From Cymbomonas tetramitiformis (taxonomy: Eukaryota; Chlorophyta; Pyramimonadophyceae; Pyramimonadales; Pyramimonadaceae): a stretch of DNA of 64,000 nucleotides. A program made the translations under genes and the position numbers. The notes under the pieces are model-generated. The model worked only from the letters and a program-made list of their open reading frames with translations, was not told where the DNA came from and ran no database searches. Below, piece after piece: positions 20,224-28,965 of this stretch (positions are counted from its first letter, which is position 1; every line of letters begins with the position of its first letter). Location of the stretch: NCBI GenBank assembly GCA_001247695.2, contig LGRX02024716.1, positions 1-64,000 on the forward strand, in the 5' to 3' direction.

Positions 20224-23200
20224 TTATCCTAAAGGTACAATAACATAATCATCGATTTGTTCTCCTTTATCATAAGGCGTGTAGCTAAATGTTTTGGACT
20301 GAATTCTAGTTTCTAAGCCTAGTGACTTGCTTTGATGCCTTATGACCCTTTCTTTGATGGACACTGGCCGTGTGTTTGTTCCGATCACCATATCTCTCAT
20401 TACATCATGATTGATATTTTGCCGCCTTTCAGGGTTGATAGGAAAGCCACTCAATGTACTAGATGTGTATCCATCTTCGAATTTTATACTATACGACTTG
20501 TCATTGGTCGCTACAAATTCTATACATTTTCCATGCTTTACTTCCAGTTTTTTCAATTCACATTTACACATTCCAAACCATGGTCCCATGATCTTGTCGC
20601 CATGATATACATAATAGTTTTCGGGCGTTTCTTTGTAAGTAACGGAGTCAGTATCCATATATAACACATTTTCAAAGCCCACCGCCTTTAACAAAGAGTA
20701 CAACTTTAGTCGCCCATATCCCGTAATGAATGCAGCAAGTGCTTCATTTGTCGAAAATCTTGTATCGTTGTATACATTTGAATTCTCCGTAAAGTTCATT
20801 AATACCATTTCCTCTCCTTCATTTCCTACAAACTCGTACTTGCAATCATACCGTTTGTTACTAATCGTGTTGTAAAATTCTCCGGGTTTATCAATGACCT
20901 TCGTCCTTGGTTTGTTTTGTCGTTCACCGAGTTTCCCCCCTAAAGCGACAAGCATCATCTTGCTGACTTTATACATGCCTGGATTGTCTTTGATGTTGGA
21001 CTTATCGAGAGTCACTTGTTCGTGTTCTTGAAATTGTTGAACTCGATGCTCTAATTCTTCATCGGTTGGTTCTTTGAGTTCCCCGCTTTCGTCATATACA
21101 TCAATGCCACTTGATTCTGCCTTCAATTTCATGAATGTGTCAATGTAACCCTTAAAGATATTGCGAGACGTGTTTTCCCAATGTGCTACTTCGTAGATCT
21201 CTTCTATAACGTATCCCATATTGATGGCTTCGTTGACTTCCGGAGTAATCCATGTGCCGATCATCGGGTACTTTGGAAATACCAACTTATCAATTTTTGG
21301 GTCTCTATACGGCAGCACACCAATGAGTATGTCCTTGGGTGGTCGTATCTTGCATTTAATAATGCCAAAGAAGTCGTTGATATCGGTGCTTGTAAACTTT
21401 CTGATAATCTTTGGATGACCCTCGGGAAACAATTTATATTTCATAACATAAGGGTACTCTGAATTGACATCTATCTTTCTTATGTGCACATCGGTAGACG
21501 GTGAAAAGTATGTTCGTACGATCTGAACCCGACCCCCGTGGTAAGCATCTCGATATACAAGTGGTGAAAGATGCTTTTGCCGTTCTAGAAATATGTTTCC
21601 TCTGTCCGTCTGTTTGAGTTTCGCCACTTGCTTATCCCAATCACTTTCCCATATGAAGGTAATATTGTACCCGGCACTTTGTAAGTGTCTAATCTCATTT
21701 ATAGTTTTTTTATTCACTCTTTCAAATGTCAAGCCTGAGTGTCGACCACTTTCATATTGAATGTCGCCTTTGTGAAACACATTTAAATTTCCATGAAACC
21801 AATCTCCCAAAAACATAAACACATCTTTGTCTGTTTCGAACCGTCGACCATCGACTGATATACCTAAGTCCTTCAATTTGTAATTTCGATTACCATCCAG
21901 GTCACGGTACATTAGAATTCCCTCTTCATTTTCCAAGTAATCGAGCCATTGATTCTCTTTCATTGATGTGTTTTTGGTTTTTGGAGCACACGAGCTGAGG
22001 ATGGCTACCGTTCTTTCGGGCATATATTTGTTTCTCCACATATTGATAGCCATCTGGGGTTCCGTAAGATAGCTAAATGGATCGAAGTCATTAGAACTGA
22101 TGTCTAAAAAGATCTCTCTGAATTTTGTCACTGCTTGTCTTAGAATTGCCACATTGGAAGTTCCGTGTTCGACCTTAAAACCATATGTCGATGGCAATTT
22201 GTATACCGGTTCTGTCATGAATAAGTTGGAATCAATAAATCGTATACTCTTTATGTTCATGCACATTATATCAGCCCCTGTGTATAAAACACTACCCGGT
22301 GCTCTTTTGAGCACATTAATGAAATGTTCAAACAAAATTCTGAAGTGCTCTTGTGCACCTCTATGAGCTATGAACGTGCATTTCTTGTGTTCACATGCCC
22401 AATCTGCAAAGTCTTTGATATTCTTGTGATATGTTGGTGTGCTATCATTCAAGTATTGGCTTTCGACACGAGTAACAACTAATTTGTTGCTCTCATCTGC
22501 GGTGAGTTCAAAATCAAAGCAAATGATAGTCTCCGGTGATAGAATTGGTCTTGGTTCGACCTTTGTCATGTAGCACTTGTGTTCATAAAGATCGCACACT
22601 TGATTGCAATTTAAACAAGCACGGTAGCCACAACGATGTTCTTCGCGAGGATCGAACAATGTGTCACATGTCGTGCATTTGTGTATCCTTGAACATGTCA
22701 CCAACTTCTTATGCAGGTTATAACAATTTTCATTCATAAACTTTCGATTGCAATCGGTGCAATAATGCCAACATTTATTCCCTTTGCGGTCACGTTCTGC
22801 TTTGTCGGCAAATATGCAGGTTTGCGACTTGCATTGTGTGCAATGTGGCTGATATTTATGACAATGGAAAGCCTCGATGTTTGTGATGGGGTCATAATGA
22901 TGATCATACAAAACAAGATGAAACGAGTCACGATAGCTAGTATACTCGTTTGTTTCGGTGAAGTAAGGTGGATAGTATTGCGGGTTATGACCACCCAATG
23001 CTTCGCTCATACCCCAAACATATATGTTTCGTTTATAGTGTTTTTCTAACACATGGATTTCGGTAATCAAGATACCTTCATCCTTCAATTTGTTCGGAAA
23101 TAAAGTATTCCTTAATCGATTGGTATGTTTTGTAAGACTTCCTTTATCGTGCTTAGCATTTTGCTTTAATTTTTTCCATCTCGACTCAAGTTGTTTGTCA

Positions 23201-24024
23201 CGTATTGTTTTGTTATTGACCATTTCCTTTAATTTGCGATGTCTATCTAACAGCTCAAGAGACATTATGCCACAATTAGTTTTAGACTTTACCTCCACTG
23301 AACATTGTTTGTTCTTCCGCAATTCTTCAATATTTTTTGGAGCTGGGTTACAATTGGAGCCTTTGCCTTCCGAAGCTCTTGCGACATAATGATCGACTTC
23401 TACATCCTTTACATAATCAGCCGCCTTATTTTTAGTAGAACCTTCACCCTTAGGACTTTGCAACATTTCATTAAACTCTTTCAACACTTGTAAACGATTG
23501 GATCCCTTAACCCATTTGCTGGTCGTGTCATCCTCGAAAACAGCCCTCATTGAAATTTGCTCTACCGATCCAAACTTTGCATCATGTGTTGGTAACCAAA
23601 AGTTCAGACTATTGCCTTTGTCTTCTCCTGTTCCAAGGCCCGCACCTTTCGACAAAAAAAGATCAAATGGCACTCTCAGTTTCTCTACATCGGTGTTGTA
23701 AATTTTAATGTGTTTCTTTGAACCATCCACCTTATACTTGTCGATTAGAGCTTGTCGTTGTGTTTCTTTGCCGGGCGATTTACCCTTCTTTATCCATTGT
23801 TTTCTTGTCACTGTCCCGACTTTCTCCTTCGACTTCCGATAGGCCTTCTTGTATTCATTAATGGCTTTCAATCGATCGTCAGGATTCAGATTTCTTTTCT
23901 CTAAGGCATCCCAATCACTTGTTGAAAGTTTGTGTCTAAGCTCCGATTTGGATTTGGATTTTGGTGGCATACTTATATTAGAGTTAGATTTTATTTTTGC
24001 ACTTGTGTCGACCGAACTTTCCAT
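20224..24024 (-). CDS. Protein-primed-type family B DNA polymerase
   Basis: 1266 aa, the replicative polymerase. Domains in order: a basic N-terminal region (1-300), a Cys/His-rich zinc-binding segment (~385-485, several CxxC pairs such as CTQCKSQTC and CTTCDTLFD), a 3'-5' exonuclease start (CFDFELT, ~504), polymerase motif A (KIDVNSEYPYV, ~855), motif B region (KMMLVALGGKLGER, ~1018) and motif C (YMDTDSV, ~1121). The large N-terminal extension with zinc knuckles and the gapped A-B spacing are typical of Polinton polymerases. They would replicate a linear genome with TIRs from a terminal protein. No terminal protein gene was recognised; it could lie in the N-terminal extension. The motif AATCCACTTAAAG lies 23-35 nt upstream of the ATG. 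Confidence 0.93.
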   Translation of the reverse strand: MESSVDTSAKIKSNSNISMPPKSKSKSELRHKLSTSDWDALEKRNLNPDDRLKAINEYKKAYRKSKEKVGTVTRKQWIKKGKSPGKETQRQALIDKYKVDGSKKHIKIYNTDVEKLRVPFDLFLSKGAGLGTGEDKGNSLNFWLPTHDAKFGSVEQISMRAVFEDDTTSKWVKGSNRLQVLKEFNEMLQSPKGEGSTKNKAADYVKDVEVDHYVARASEGKGSNCNPAPKNIEELRKNKQCSVEVKSKTNCGIMSLELLDRHRKLKEMVNNKTIRDKQLESRWKKLKQNAKHDKGSLTKHTNRLRNTLFPNKLKDEGILITEIHVLEKHYKRNIYVWGMSEALGGHNPQYYPPYFTETNEYTSYRDSFHLVLYDHHYDPITNIEAFHCHKYQPHCTQCKSQTCIFADKAERDRKGNKCWHYCTDCNRKFMNENCYNLHKKLVTCSRIHKCTTCDTLFDPREEHRCGYRACLNCNQVCDLYEHKCYMTKVEPRPILSPETIICFDFELTADESNKLVVTRVESQYLNDSTPTYHKNIKDFADWACEHKKCTFIAHRGAQEHFRILFEHFINVLKRAPGSVLYTGADIMCMNIKSIRFIDSNLFMTEPVYKLPSTYGFKVEHGTSNVAILRQAVTKFREIFLDISSNDFDPFSYLTEPQMAINMWRNKYMPERTVAILSSCAPKTKNTSMKENQWLDYLENEEGILMYRDLDGNRNYKLKDLGISVDGRRFETDKDVFMFLGDWFHGNLNVFHKGDIQYESGRHSGLTFERVNKKTINEIRHLQSAGYNITFIWESDWDKQVAKLKQTDRGNIFLERQKHLSPLVYRDAYHGGRVQIVRTYFSPSTDVHIRKIDVNSEYPYVMKYKLFPEGHPKIIRKFTSTDINDFFGIIKCKIRPPKDILIGVLPYRDPKIDKLVFPKYPMIGTWITPEVNEAINMGYVIEEIYEVAHWENTSRNIFKGYIDTFMKLKAESSGIDVYDESGELKEPTDEELEHRVQQFQEHEQVTLDKSNIKDNPGMYKVSKMMLVALGGKLGERQNKPRTKVIDKPGEFYNTISNKRYDCKYEFVGNEGEEMVLMNFTENSNVYNDTRFSTNEALAAFITGYGRLKLYSLLKAVGFENVLYMDTDSVTYKETPENYYVYHGDKIMGPWFGMCKCELKKLEVKHGKCIEFVATNDKSYSIKFEDGYTSSTLSGFPINPERRQNINHDVMRDMVIGTNTRPVSIKERVIRHQSKSLGLETRIQSKTFSYTPYDKGEQIDDYVIVPLG

Positions 24025-24046
24025 TTATATATCTAACTAAAAATTC

Positions 24047-24059
24047 CTTTAAGTGGATT
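24047..24059 (-). promoter_or_regulatory. Candidate early promoter motif (PolB)
   Basis: AATCCACTTAAAG on the minus strand, 23-35 nt before the polymerase ATG, followed by an AT-rich tract. The same 13-mer precedes the dioxygenase and helicase genes. Confidence 0.5.
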
Positions 24060-24339
24060 TTTTCATGTACTTCTGGTGTGCCAAGACATATGCATCGGTG
24101 TTATCTGGAAATTTCACACACATATCATGAACCAAGTTAAGAACGTCGATTGGTTTGATTTCGTATTTCTCTAAGGTGTTGTGTGTGACATTTTTACCTT
24201 GAAGGATCTTACGAAGTACTTGCTTTCGTTGAATGTGATGCCGATTTTTTTCGTAATGGATTTTGTAATCCCGTCGGTTTGATTCATCGGGCTTCTTGTA
24301 ATATACGTTCCCGTTAATAGACTCAACCTTAAGCAACAT
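24049..24339 (-). CDS. Small basic protein upstream of PolB
   Basis: 96 aa, basic (KNRHHIQRKQVLRKILQGK), no known domain. The stop codon lies inside the candidate promoter motif of the polymerase gene, 25 nt upstream of it. A small DNA-binding protein or a degenerate terminal-protein-like factor are guesses only. Confidence 0.5.
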   Translation of the reverse strand: MLLKVESINGNVYYKKPDESNRRDYKIHYEKNRHHIQRKQVLRKILQGKNVTHNTLEKYEIKPIDVLNLVHDMCVKFPDNTDAYVLAHQKYMKKST

Positions 24340-24408
24340 TTCAAATGTGTCTATAATATATAACGAAGTAATTCTTTAAATTAAACGTTACTACCGCGTG
24401 TGCATTTA

Positions 24409-24440
24409 GGTCGGAGGTCTATGGTCTATGGTTTGTAGGA
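24409..24440 (+). promoter_or_regulatory. Iteron block between small genes
   Basis: Two to three tandem 7-mers of the GTCTATG type followed by GGTTT and an AAAAGTATTA tail, the same arrangement as in the TIRs and other intergenic gaps of this element. Confidence 0.6.
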
Positions 24441-24530
24441 AAAGTATTACTTACATTTTGATTTGTGTCATTCTTTAGAGCAATAATATACATTTTCACA
24501 TCTTGCACATTTTTTAGCTTCCGATACAAT

Positions 24531-24965
24531 TTATATTTTTGTGACATCATCGCGACTTTTCTTTTGTTTTTTCATTTTGATACGTTTTTCAATATTATCA
24601 ATAGCTTTACGATAAGTACCAACACCGGTGAATTCTTCCGTAGGTCGTTGAAATACTGAGTCACCGCTGATTGTACCAATACTGCTTTTGTCTAACGGTG
24701 CTACCATGATAGGTGCTATCCTACGAGGTTTAGGTGGGAGAGCGGGGTCTTTGATGGGCTGTTGATAAACTGGTTGGCCGCTTAGAGTTCCATGGTCTAA
24801 GGCGGTTCTACTTTTGTTTGATGTCTTCTTAACAACCGGACGACCTCGTAAGCTTTTAAGCTTTTCACCTTGTGTCATCTTACCGGGTCTCTTTTTGATT
24901 CCGTGTTCGGCTCTATACTCTTGTGCACATTGCTTTAGTTTTGTGATCCAAGCCTCCTTGGTCAT
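24531..24965 (-). CDS. Basic proline-containing protein, unknown
   Basis: 144 aa. It begins MTKEAWITKLKQCAQEYRA, a helical segment, then a basic Pro-rich middle with two similar motifs (GTLSGQPVYQQPIKD and GTISGDSVFQRPTEE) and a Lys-rich C-terminus. Charge and repeats would suit a DNA-condensing core protein, but this is inference. It is divergent from the plus-strand pair beginning at 25075, with 109 nt of AT-rich sequence between. Confidence 0.5.
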   Translation of the reverse strand: MTKEAWITKLKQCAQEYRAEHGIKKRPGKMTQGEKLKSLRGRPVVKKTSNKSRTALDHGTLSGQPVYQQPIKDPALPPKPRRIAPIMVAPLDKSSIGTISGDSVFQRPTEEFTGVGTYRKAIDNIEKRIKMKKQKKSRDDVTKI

Positions 24966-25074
24966 TGTTACTTTGTCATAAAGTGAGATTTTATTTTACT
25001 ATATCGATTTCTATTTATGACAACTTAAGTCAGATCAAGAAATTTATTTCCTTAGGGTATCTTATAATTACTTA

Positions 25075-25545
25075 ATGGCTGTTAAGGGACAGAAGATCGA
25101 AGACCCCGTTGTTCTTGAAAGATTAGCAAAAATGAGAGAGAAAGCTATCGAAGCGAGACGCAAAAAGGCTCAAGAGAAACAAGATATTAAGATGGCTGAG
25201 CAGCTTAAGGAGAAAGAGAAAGTGACCGAAGCCCAAGAAAAGATCAAACAAGCTACCTCAAAACGTACAACAATTGAACGTGAAGATCACGAGCTTAAAG
25301 TTGAAGAAGAACCCGAGAAAGTCTATGTGAAGAAGCCAAAGACTTCCAAACCAAAACCGAAAAAGAAACAAGTAGTCATTGTAGAATCTGATAGTTCATC
25401 TAGTGAAGATGAAGAGCCCGAAGTGATCGTACGTAAGTCTACGAGACGTAAGCAAAGCAAATCTGAATCACCACCGAAACATAAGGCTGCCGATGATGAC
25501 CGGACATATGATAAAGCTTACAACAGTCTATTTCTCAACTTATGA
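25075..25545 (+). CDS. Charged coiled-coil-type protein, unknown
   Basis: 156 aa, very rich in Lys and Glu, with a long helical or coiled-coil N-terminal half (residues 10-75), a Pro/Lys linker and an acidic serine tract (VESDSSSSEDEEPE) that looks like a casein-kinase-type phosphorylation target. It ends 5 nt before the packaging ATPase ATG on the same strand, so the two are likely co-transcribed. No family recognised. Confidence 0.55.
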   Translation: MAVKGQKIEDPVVLERLAKMREKAIEARRKKAQEKQDIKMAEQLKEKEKVTEAQEKIKQATSKRTTIEREDHELKVEEEPEKVYVKKPKTSKPKPKKKQVVIVESDSSSSEDEEPEVIVRKSTRRKQSKSESPPKHKAADDDRTYDKAYNSLFLNL

Positions 25546-25550
25546 TATAG

Positions 25551-26489
25551 ATGAATCTACAAAGAATTAACGATGCATCGTACAATGTAAAAGTTCCCAA
25601 AAAGAGTGCCTTTACAATTCAGACTCCAGACGATTTCATTCAAATGCATGCCGTTGTTCTTGCGAACGCGAAGAGAGGAGGCTCAAAAACGACAAATTTG
25701 ACACATCTAATGAGAATGATGCAACACCACAACGCCTTAGAGAAGATTATATTAGTTAGCCCTACTTACGAAAACAACAAACACTATTTCGAAGATCTGC
25801 CATTAGATGAAAGTGATGTTATCGAACCTGATATGGACGCCGTCCCAAAGATCGAAAGCATATTAGACGAAGAAGCATTAGAGTACGAAGAATATCACGA
25901 GAAATTAAAAAGGTATAAACGTCTTATGAAGATGTTGAACAATAGCCAGCTTAGTGTGTTTGAGATACCCACAGATTTATTGTTGGAATTTGGAGATGAA
26001 AATGGCAACCTCTCCCCACCTCAATACAAATATAAGGTTACCAATCGACCGCCGGTAGTGGCTATATTCTTTGATGATTGCTTAGATTCCCCAGTCTTCA
26101 AACCAAACTCAGGGCTCGGTAGATTTGTCATTTCACATCGACACAAAGGCCGTACAAAAAGCATGGGATCGATAGGCTGCACTTTATTATTCAGTACTCA
26201 AGCATACACCTCTAACGGCCATGGATTGCAACGTTCAATAAGGTCAAATCTTACACATATCTTATTGATGAAAACTAAGAATCAAAAGGAATTAGAACAA
26301 ATCGCAACAGAGGTCGCAGGAGAAGTGCCACCGGACGTGTTTTATTCCGCTTATGAGAAGGCATTGCAACAGCCTTTCGACTTTCTCTTTATCGATTTAG
26401 CTAAGAAGCCTTCCCATCCTAGCATGTTCAGGAGAAATTTCAATGAATGGATCATACCCTATACACAAAAGGGTACAAGCAATATATAA
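25551..26489 (+). CDS. DNA-packaging ATPase (FtsK/HerA-type)
   Basis: 312 aa. A P-loop-like segment lies at residues ~38-48 (LANAKRGGSKTTN) and a Walker B strand ending in two Asp at ~168-176 (VVAIFFDDCLD). A later TLLFSTQAYTSN segment fits sensor I/motif III with a conserved Gln. Size and motif spacing match the A32-like genome-packaging ATPases of Polintons, virophages and large DNA viruses. The usual Gly before the P-loop Lys is Ser here (GGSKTT rather than GSGKST), a deviation worth noting. The gene pairs with the charged protein upstream. Role: pumping viral DNA into preformed capsids. Confidence 0.82.
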   Translation: MNLQRINDASYNVKVPKKSAFTIQTPDDFIQMHAVVLANAKRGGSKTTNLTHLMRMMQHHNALEKIILVSPTYENNKHYFEDLPLDESDVIEPDMDAVPKIESILDEEALEYEEYHEKLKRYKRLMKMLNNSQLSVFEIPTDLLLEFGDENGNLSPPQYKYKVTNRPPVVAIFFDDCLDSPVFKPNSGLGRFVISHRHKGRTKSMGSIGCTLLFSTQAYTSNGHGLQRSIRSNLTHILLMKTKNQKELEQIATEVAGEVPPDVFYSAYEKALQQPFDFLFIDLAKKPSHPSMFRRNFNEWIIPYTQKGTSNI

Positions 26490-26502
26490 TACATATTTTA
26501 CA

Positions 26503-26565
26503 TGAACCGTAGACCGTCGACTGAAGACTTGCTTGGGTTGTGGTCTATGGTCTATGGTTTGTTTT
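26503..26565. promoter_or_regulatory. Paired iteron blocks between convergent genes
   Basis: One reversed block (AACCGTAGACCGTCGACT) and one direct block (GTCTATG repeats then GGTTT) lie between the 3' ends of the ATPase and dioxygenase genes. Facing blocks could form a hairpin and serve in termination, replication or both. Confidence 0.55.
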
Positions 26566-26573
26566 AAAAGTAT

Positions 26574-27557
26574 TTACACATAATGTGGTGTATCATATAT
26601 TGGATCTACCACAGGCTTTCGATGATCATACGACTTAAACCATATCACACAGTACCTATTACCTCGAAAGTCATCTAGTATCACTTCATGAGGTAACCTA
26701 CCATCCATCTTCAAGATTTTATTGTGATAGTCGTAATCTCCAATGACATCGTCATTTTTGTCGTAACATCTCAAGGCAGCTCCGGTGTAATCTCCAAGAG
26801 CCAATGCATATTGAAAGCTCACATCATCTTTGTCTACATGCTTTCTCACATAGTGGTCTCCGGTTGTCATCTTAGAATAGTTCACAACATACTCTCCCTC
26901 CGCAAAATCTTTGTCAACCATGCTTATTAATTCATTTGACAATCTCCATAAGTGTTGTTTCCATTTTGGGAGTTTTCGGTCCTCAACCGGTGTCACACAT
27001 ACACCTTTTCCTTTCTTGGATGAGATATTGTGAGGTGTGTGAAAGCCACCACTGCCCAATGCTCCCGTCGTGTGCCCAAGTAAAAATGCCCATTCTAGAT
27101 TGAATCTAAGTTTTTTGGTCTTATCTCTATATTGCTTATCCATATTGACATTATCGAGAATCTCTTCAATATTTTTCATGAGATCTCTTGCCTTTTCATC
27201 CTCGCTTACCAATGTCGAGGTCACTTGCTCTTCAACGATTATATGCTCTTTATCACATCGGACAGCGGTTGGTATCTTTTCATGGCATTGCCAATATTTT
27301 CTAGGATCCTCGTCAAAGTGGAAATATGTCCGATGACAAGACCTGAAGTACCGATCTTTAGTAATGGTCCAAGTCTCCCAAGTAGACTTGTTTTCCGACC
27401 AATATAAGTGTTTACGATCACGATGAGCACTTAGGTAAGTGTTGTCTTTTACATTGTGTATATATATATATCTCATCGGCTTCCGTCCAATTTCGACATC
27501 GGTAACCACCTTTACTTTGATGTCTTCGTCGCTTTTCCAAAGAAGATAGTTAGGCAT
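26574..27557 (-). CDS. TET/JBP-like 2-oxoglutarate/Fe(II) dioxygenase
   Basis: 327 aa. The C-terminal ~130 residues carry the double-stranded beta-helix iron site: HVDKDD (His-x-Asp, ~240), then ALALGDYTGAALRCY, then DGRLPHEV (second His, ~290) and RGNRYCVIWF with the 2-oxoglutarate-binding Arg. The spacing and the GDYTG and DGRxPH wording match the TET/JBP nucleic-acid oxygenase group, which oxidises 5-methylcytosine or thymine. The N-terminal ~90 residues include NTYLSAHRDRKHLYWS and ETWTI, which resemble a beta-trefoil or fascin-like repeat and may bind DNA or sugar. It probably modifies viral or host DNA, possibly together with the methyltransferases in this element. The substrate base is not determinable here. 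Confidence 0.75.
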   Translation of the reverse strand: MPNYLLWKSDEDIKVKVVTDVEIGRKPMRYIYIHNVKDNTYLSAHRDRKHLYWSENKSTWETWTITKDRYFRSCHRTYFHFDEDPRKYWQCHEKIPTAVRCDKEHIIVEEQVTSTLVSEDEKARDLMKNIEEILDNVNMDKQYRDKTKKLRFNLEWAFLLGHTTGALGSGGFHTPHNISSKKGKGVCVTPVEDRKLPKWKQHLWRLSNELISMVDKDFAEGEYVVNYSKMTTGDHYVRKHVDKDDVSFQYALALGDYTGAALRCYDKNDDVIGDYDYHNKILKMDGRLPHEVILDDFRGNRYCVIWFKSYDHRKPVVDPIYDTPHYV

Positions 27558-27617
27558 AATTGCAATAGCGAGTATTCAAGTTAGTATGTTGTTTGTTCTA
27601 CCTCAAGTATTATTGGT

Positions 27618-27630
27618 CTTTAAGTGGATT
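27618..27630 (-). promoter_or_regulatory. Candidate early promoter motif (dioxygenase)
   Basis: AATCCACTTAAAG on the minus strand, 61-73 nt upstream of the dioxygenase ATG, identical to the motif before PolB and the helicase. Confidence 0.45.
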
Positions 27631-27636
27631 ATTTCG

Positions 27637-27682
27637 GTATATGGTCTATGGTCTACAGTTTCTATAAAGATATTATATACAA
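27637..27682 (+). promoter_or_regulatory. Iteron plus AT-box promoter, small gene
   Basis: Tandem GTCTAYG-type 7-mers followed by TTTCTATAAAGATATTATATA lead directly to the ATG of the 97-codon gene. Almost the same arrangement precedes the methyltransferase ATG at 28027. Confidence 0.6.
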
Positions 27683-27976
27683 ATGAAATGTAACTATTCA
27701 ACGGTAAAGATCACTTCATCCACCAAGAAGAATAAGAAACTTATGGCTGTGTTTGACAACAAGAAGACAATTCATTTTGGAGCAAAAGGATACACTGATT
27801 ATACAATGAATAAAGATCGAAATACAAGAGAGAATTACCTACGTCGCCATCGAGTAAACGAAGACTGGTCATCATGTGATACCGCAGGCTCTTTGTCGAA
27901 ACATATACTGTGGGGACCAACAACTTCTAAGCAACGCAACATTCAATTGTTCAAAGATAAGTTTAAATTGCAATGA
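27683..27976 (+). CDS. Small conserved large-DNA-virus-type protein
   Basis: 97 aa. The sequence has a recognisable pattern: LMAVFDNKKTIHFGAKGYTDYT, then a basic Arg/His segment (NYLRRHRVNEDW) and a C-terminal SLSKHILWGPT. This corresponds to a small protein of unknown function recurring in nucleocytoplasmic large DNA viruses and Polinton-like viruses. It is basic and probably virion- or DNA-associated. Its promoter-like upstream region is nearly identical to that of the next gene. Confidence 0.7.
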   Translation: MKCNYSTVKITSSTKKNKKLMAVFDNKKTIHFGAKGYTDYTMNKDRNTRENYLRRHRVNEDWSSCDTAGSLSKHILWGPTTSKQRNIQLFKDKFKLQ

Positions 27977-27981
27977 TTAAG

Positions 27982-28026
27982 TCTACAGTCTATGGTCTAC
28001 AGTTTCTATAAAGATATTATATACAA
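27982..28026 (+). promoter_or_regulatory. Iteron plus AT-box promoter, methyltransferase
   Basis: GTCTACA-GTCTATG-GTCTACA repeats followed by TTTCTATAAAGATATTATATACAA up to the ATG at 28027, matching the block before 27683. Confidence 0.6.
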
Positions 28027-28667
28027 ATGAGAGTATTAGAATTATTCTGCGGTACATCTTCAGTTGGTAAAGCATTGAGACATATATATACTGATATTGA
28101 TATAATCTCTCTTGACATTCATCATAAATATAATCCTACACATGCTGTAGACAACTAGACATACTTCAATGGAATTATAGGATGTATCCCGAAAGACACT
28201 TTGACATAATTTGGGGATCACCTCCCTGTGTAGAATATTCTAAAGCAAAACGCAAAGGAGTAAGAAATCTTGAATTGGCTGATAACATAGTAAAGAGAAC
28301 ATTAGAGATCATAGAATACTATAAACCTACTTATTGGTATATAGAGAATCCTTCAGACGGAGGATTGCTTAAACATCGAGAGATAATGAAAGATATCAAT
28401 AAATATATGTATACATGTTCTTATTGCATGTATGGAAAGAAGTATAGAAAACAGACTAATATATGGACTAATAAACCTAATGTATACTTAAAGAACTGTA
28501 GTAGAGAGACTCCTTGTATACATAAGCAAATACATGGAAGACATATGAAGACTGCTCAAAGAACTCAATCCTCATGTGCCTCTCATAGCACGGGACAATC
28601 TTTAGAGGATGCATATTGTATCCCATTTGAATTATTGAAAATCTTATTAACATACGATGACCCATGA
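28027..28667 (+). pseudogene. Frameshifted cytosine-C5 DNA methyltransferase (viral copy)
   Basis: The first frame (28027-28158) encodes the AdoMet-binding motif I, RVLELFCGTSSVG, and SLDIHHKYNPTHAVD, then meets TAG. The rest (28158-28667, another frame) carries motif IV IIWGSPPCVEYSKAK with the catalytic Pro-Cys, the motif-VI-like YIENP, CMYGKKYRKQTNIWTN and a C-terminal PFELLK. A single-base indel near 28155 explains the break. The protein belongs to the short C5-methyltransferase type without a normal target-recognition domain. Homologous modules are fused to two retrotransposons in this window (36421-37290 and about 57915-58608). Either the gene has decayed or the indel is a sequencing error. 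Confidence 0.8.
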
Positions 28668-28689
28668 CCAACACACATGAATTACAATT

Positions 28690-28965
28690 GTTTACACAAA
28701 CCGTAGACCATAGACCGTAGACTAATATGATTGTTGATGATCATATGCATTAATTGTTTGAATTATAATTGTTTACACAAACCGTAGACCATAGACCGTA
28801 GACTAATATGATTGTTGATGATCATATGCATTAATTGTTTGAATTATAATTGTTTACACAAACCGTAGACCATAGACCGTATACTAATATGATTGTTGAT
28901 GATTATATGCATTAATTGTTTGAATTATAATTGTTTACGCAAACCGTAGACCATAGACCGTAGAC
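28690..28965 (-). repeat. 81 bp tandem repeat carrying iterons
   Basis: Four copies with a period of 81 bp (iteron cores at 28701, 28782, 28863 and 28944). Each has a reversed iteron block (AAACCGTAGACCATAGACC) and a spacer with GATTGTTGATGATCATATGC. The array fills the gap between the convergent methyltransferase and helicase genes. It could be a replication or transcription-termination region. Confidence 0.85.
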
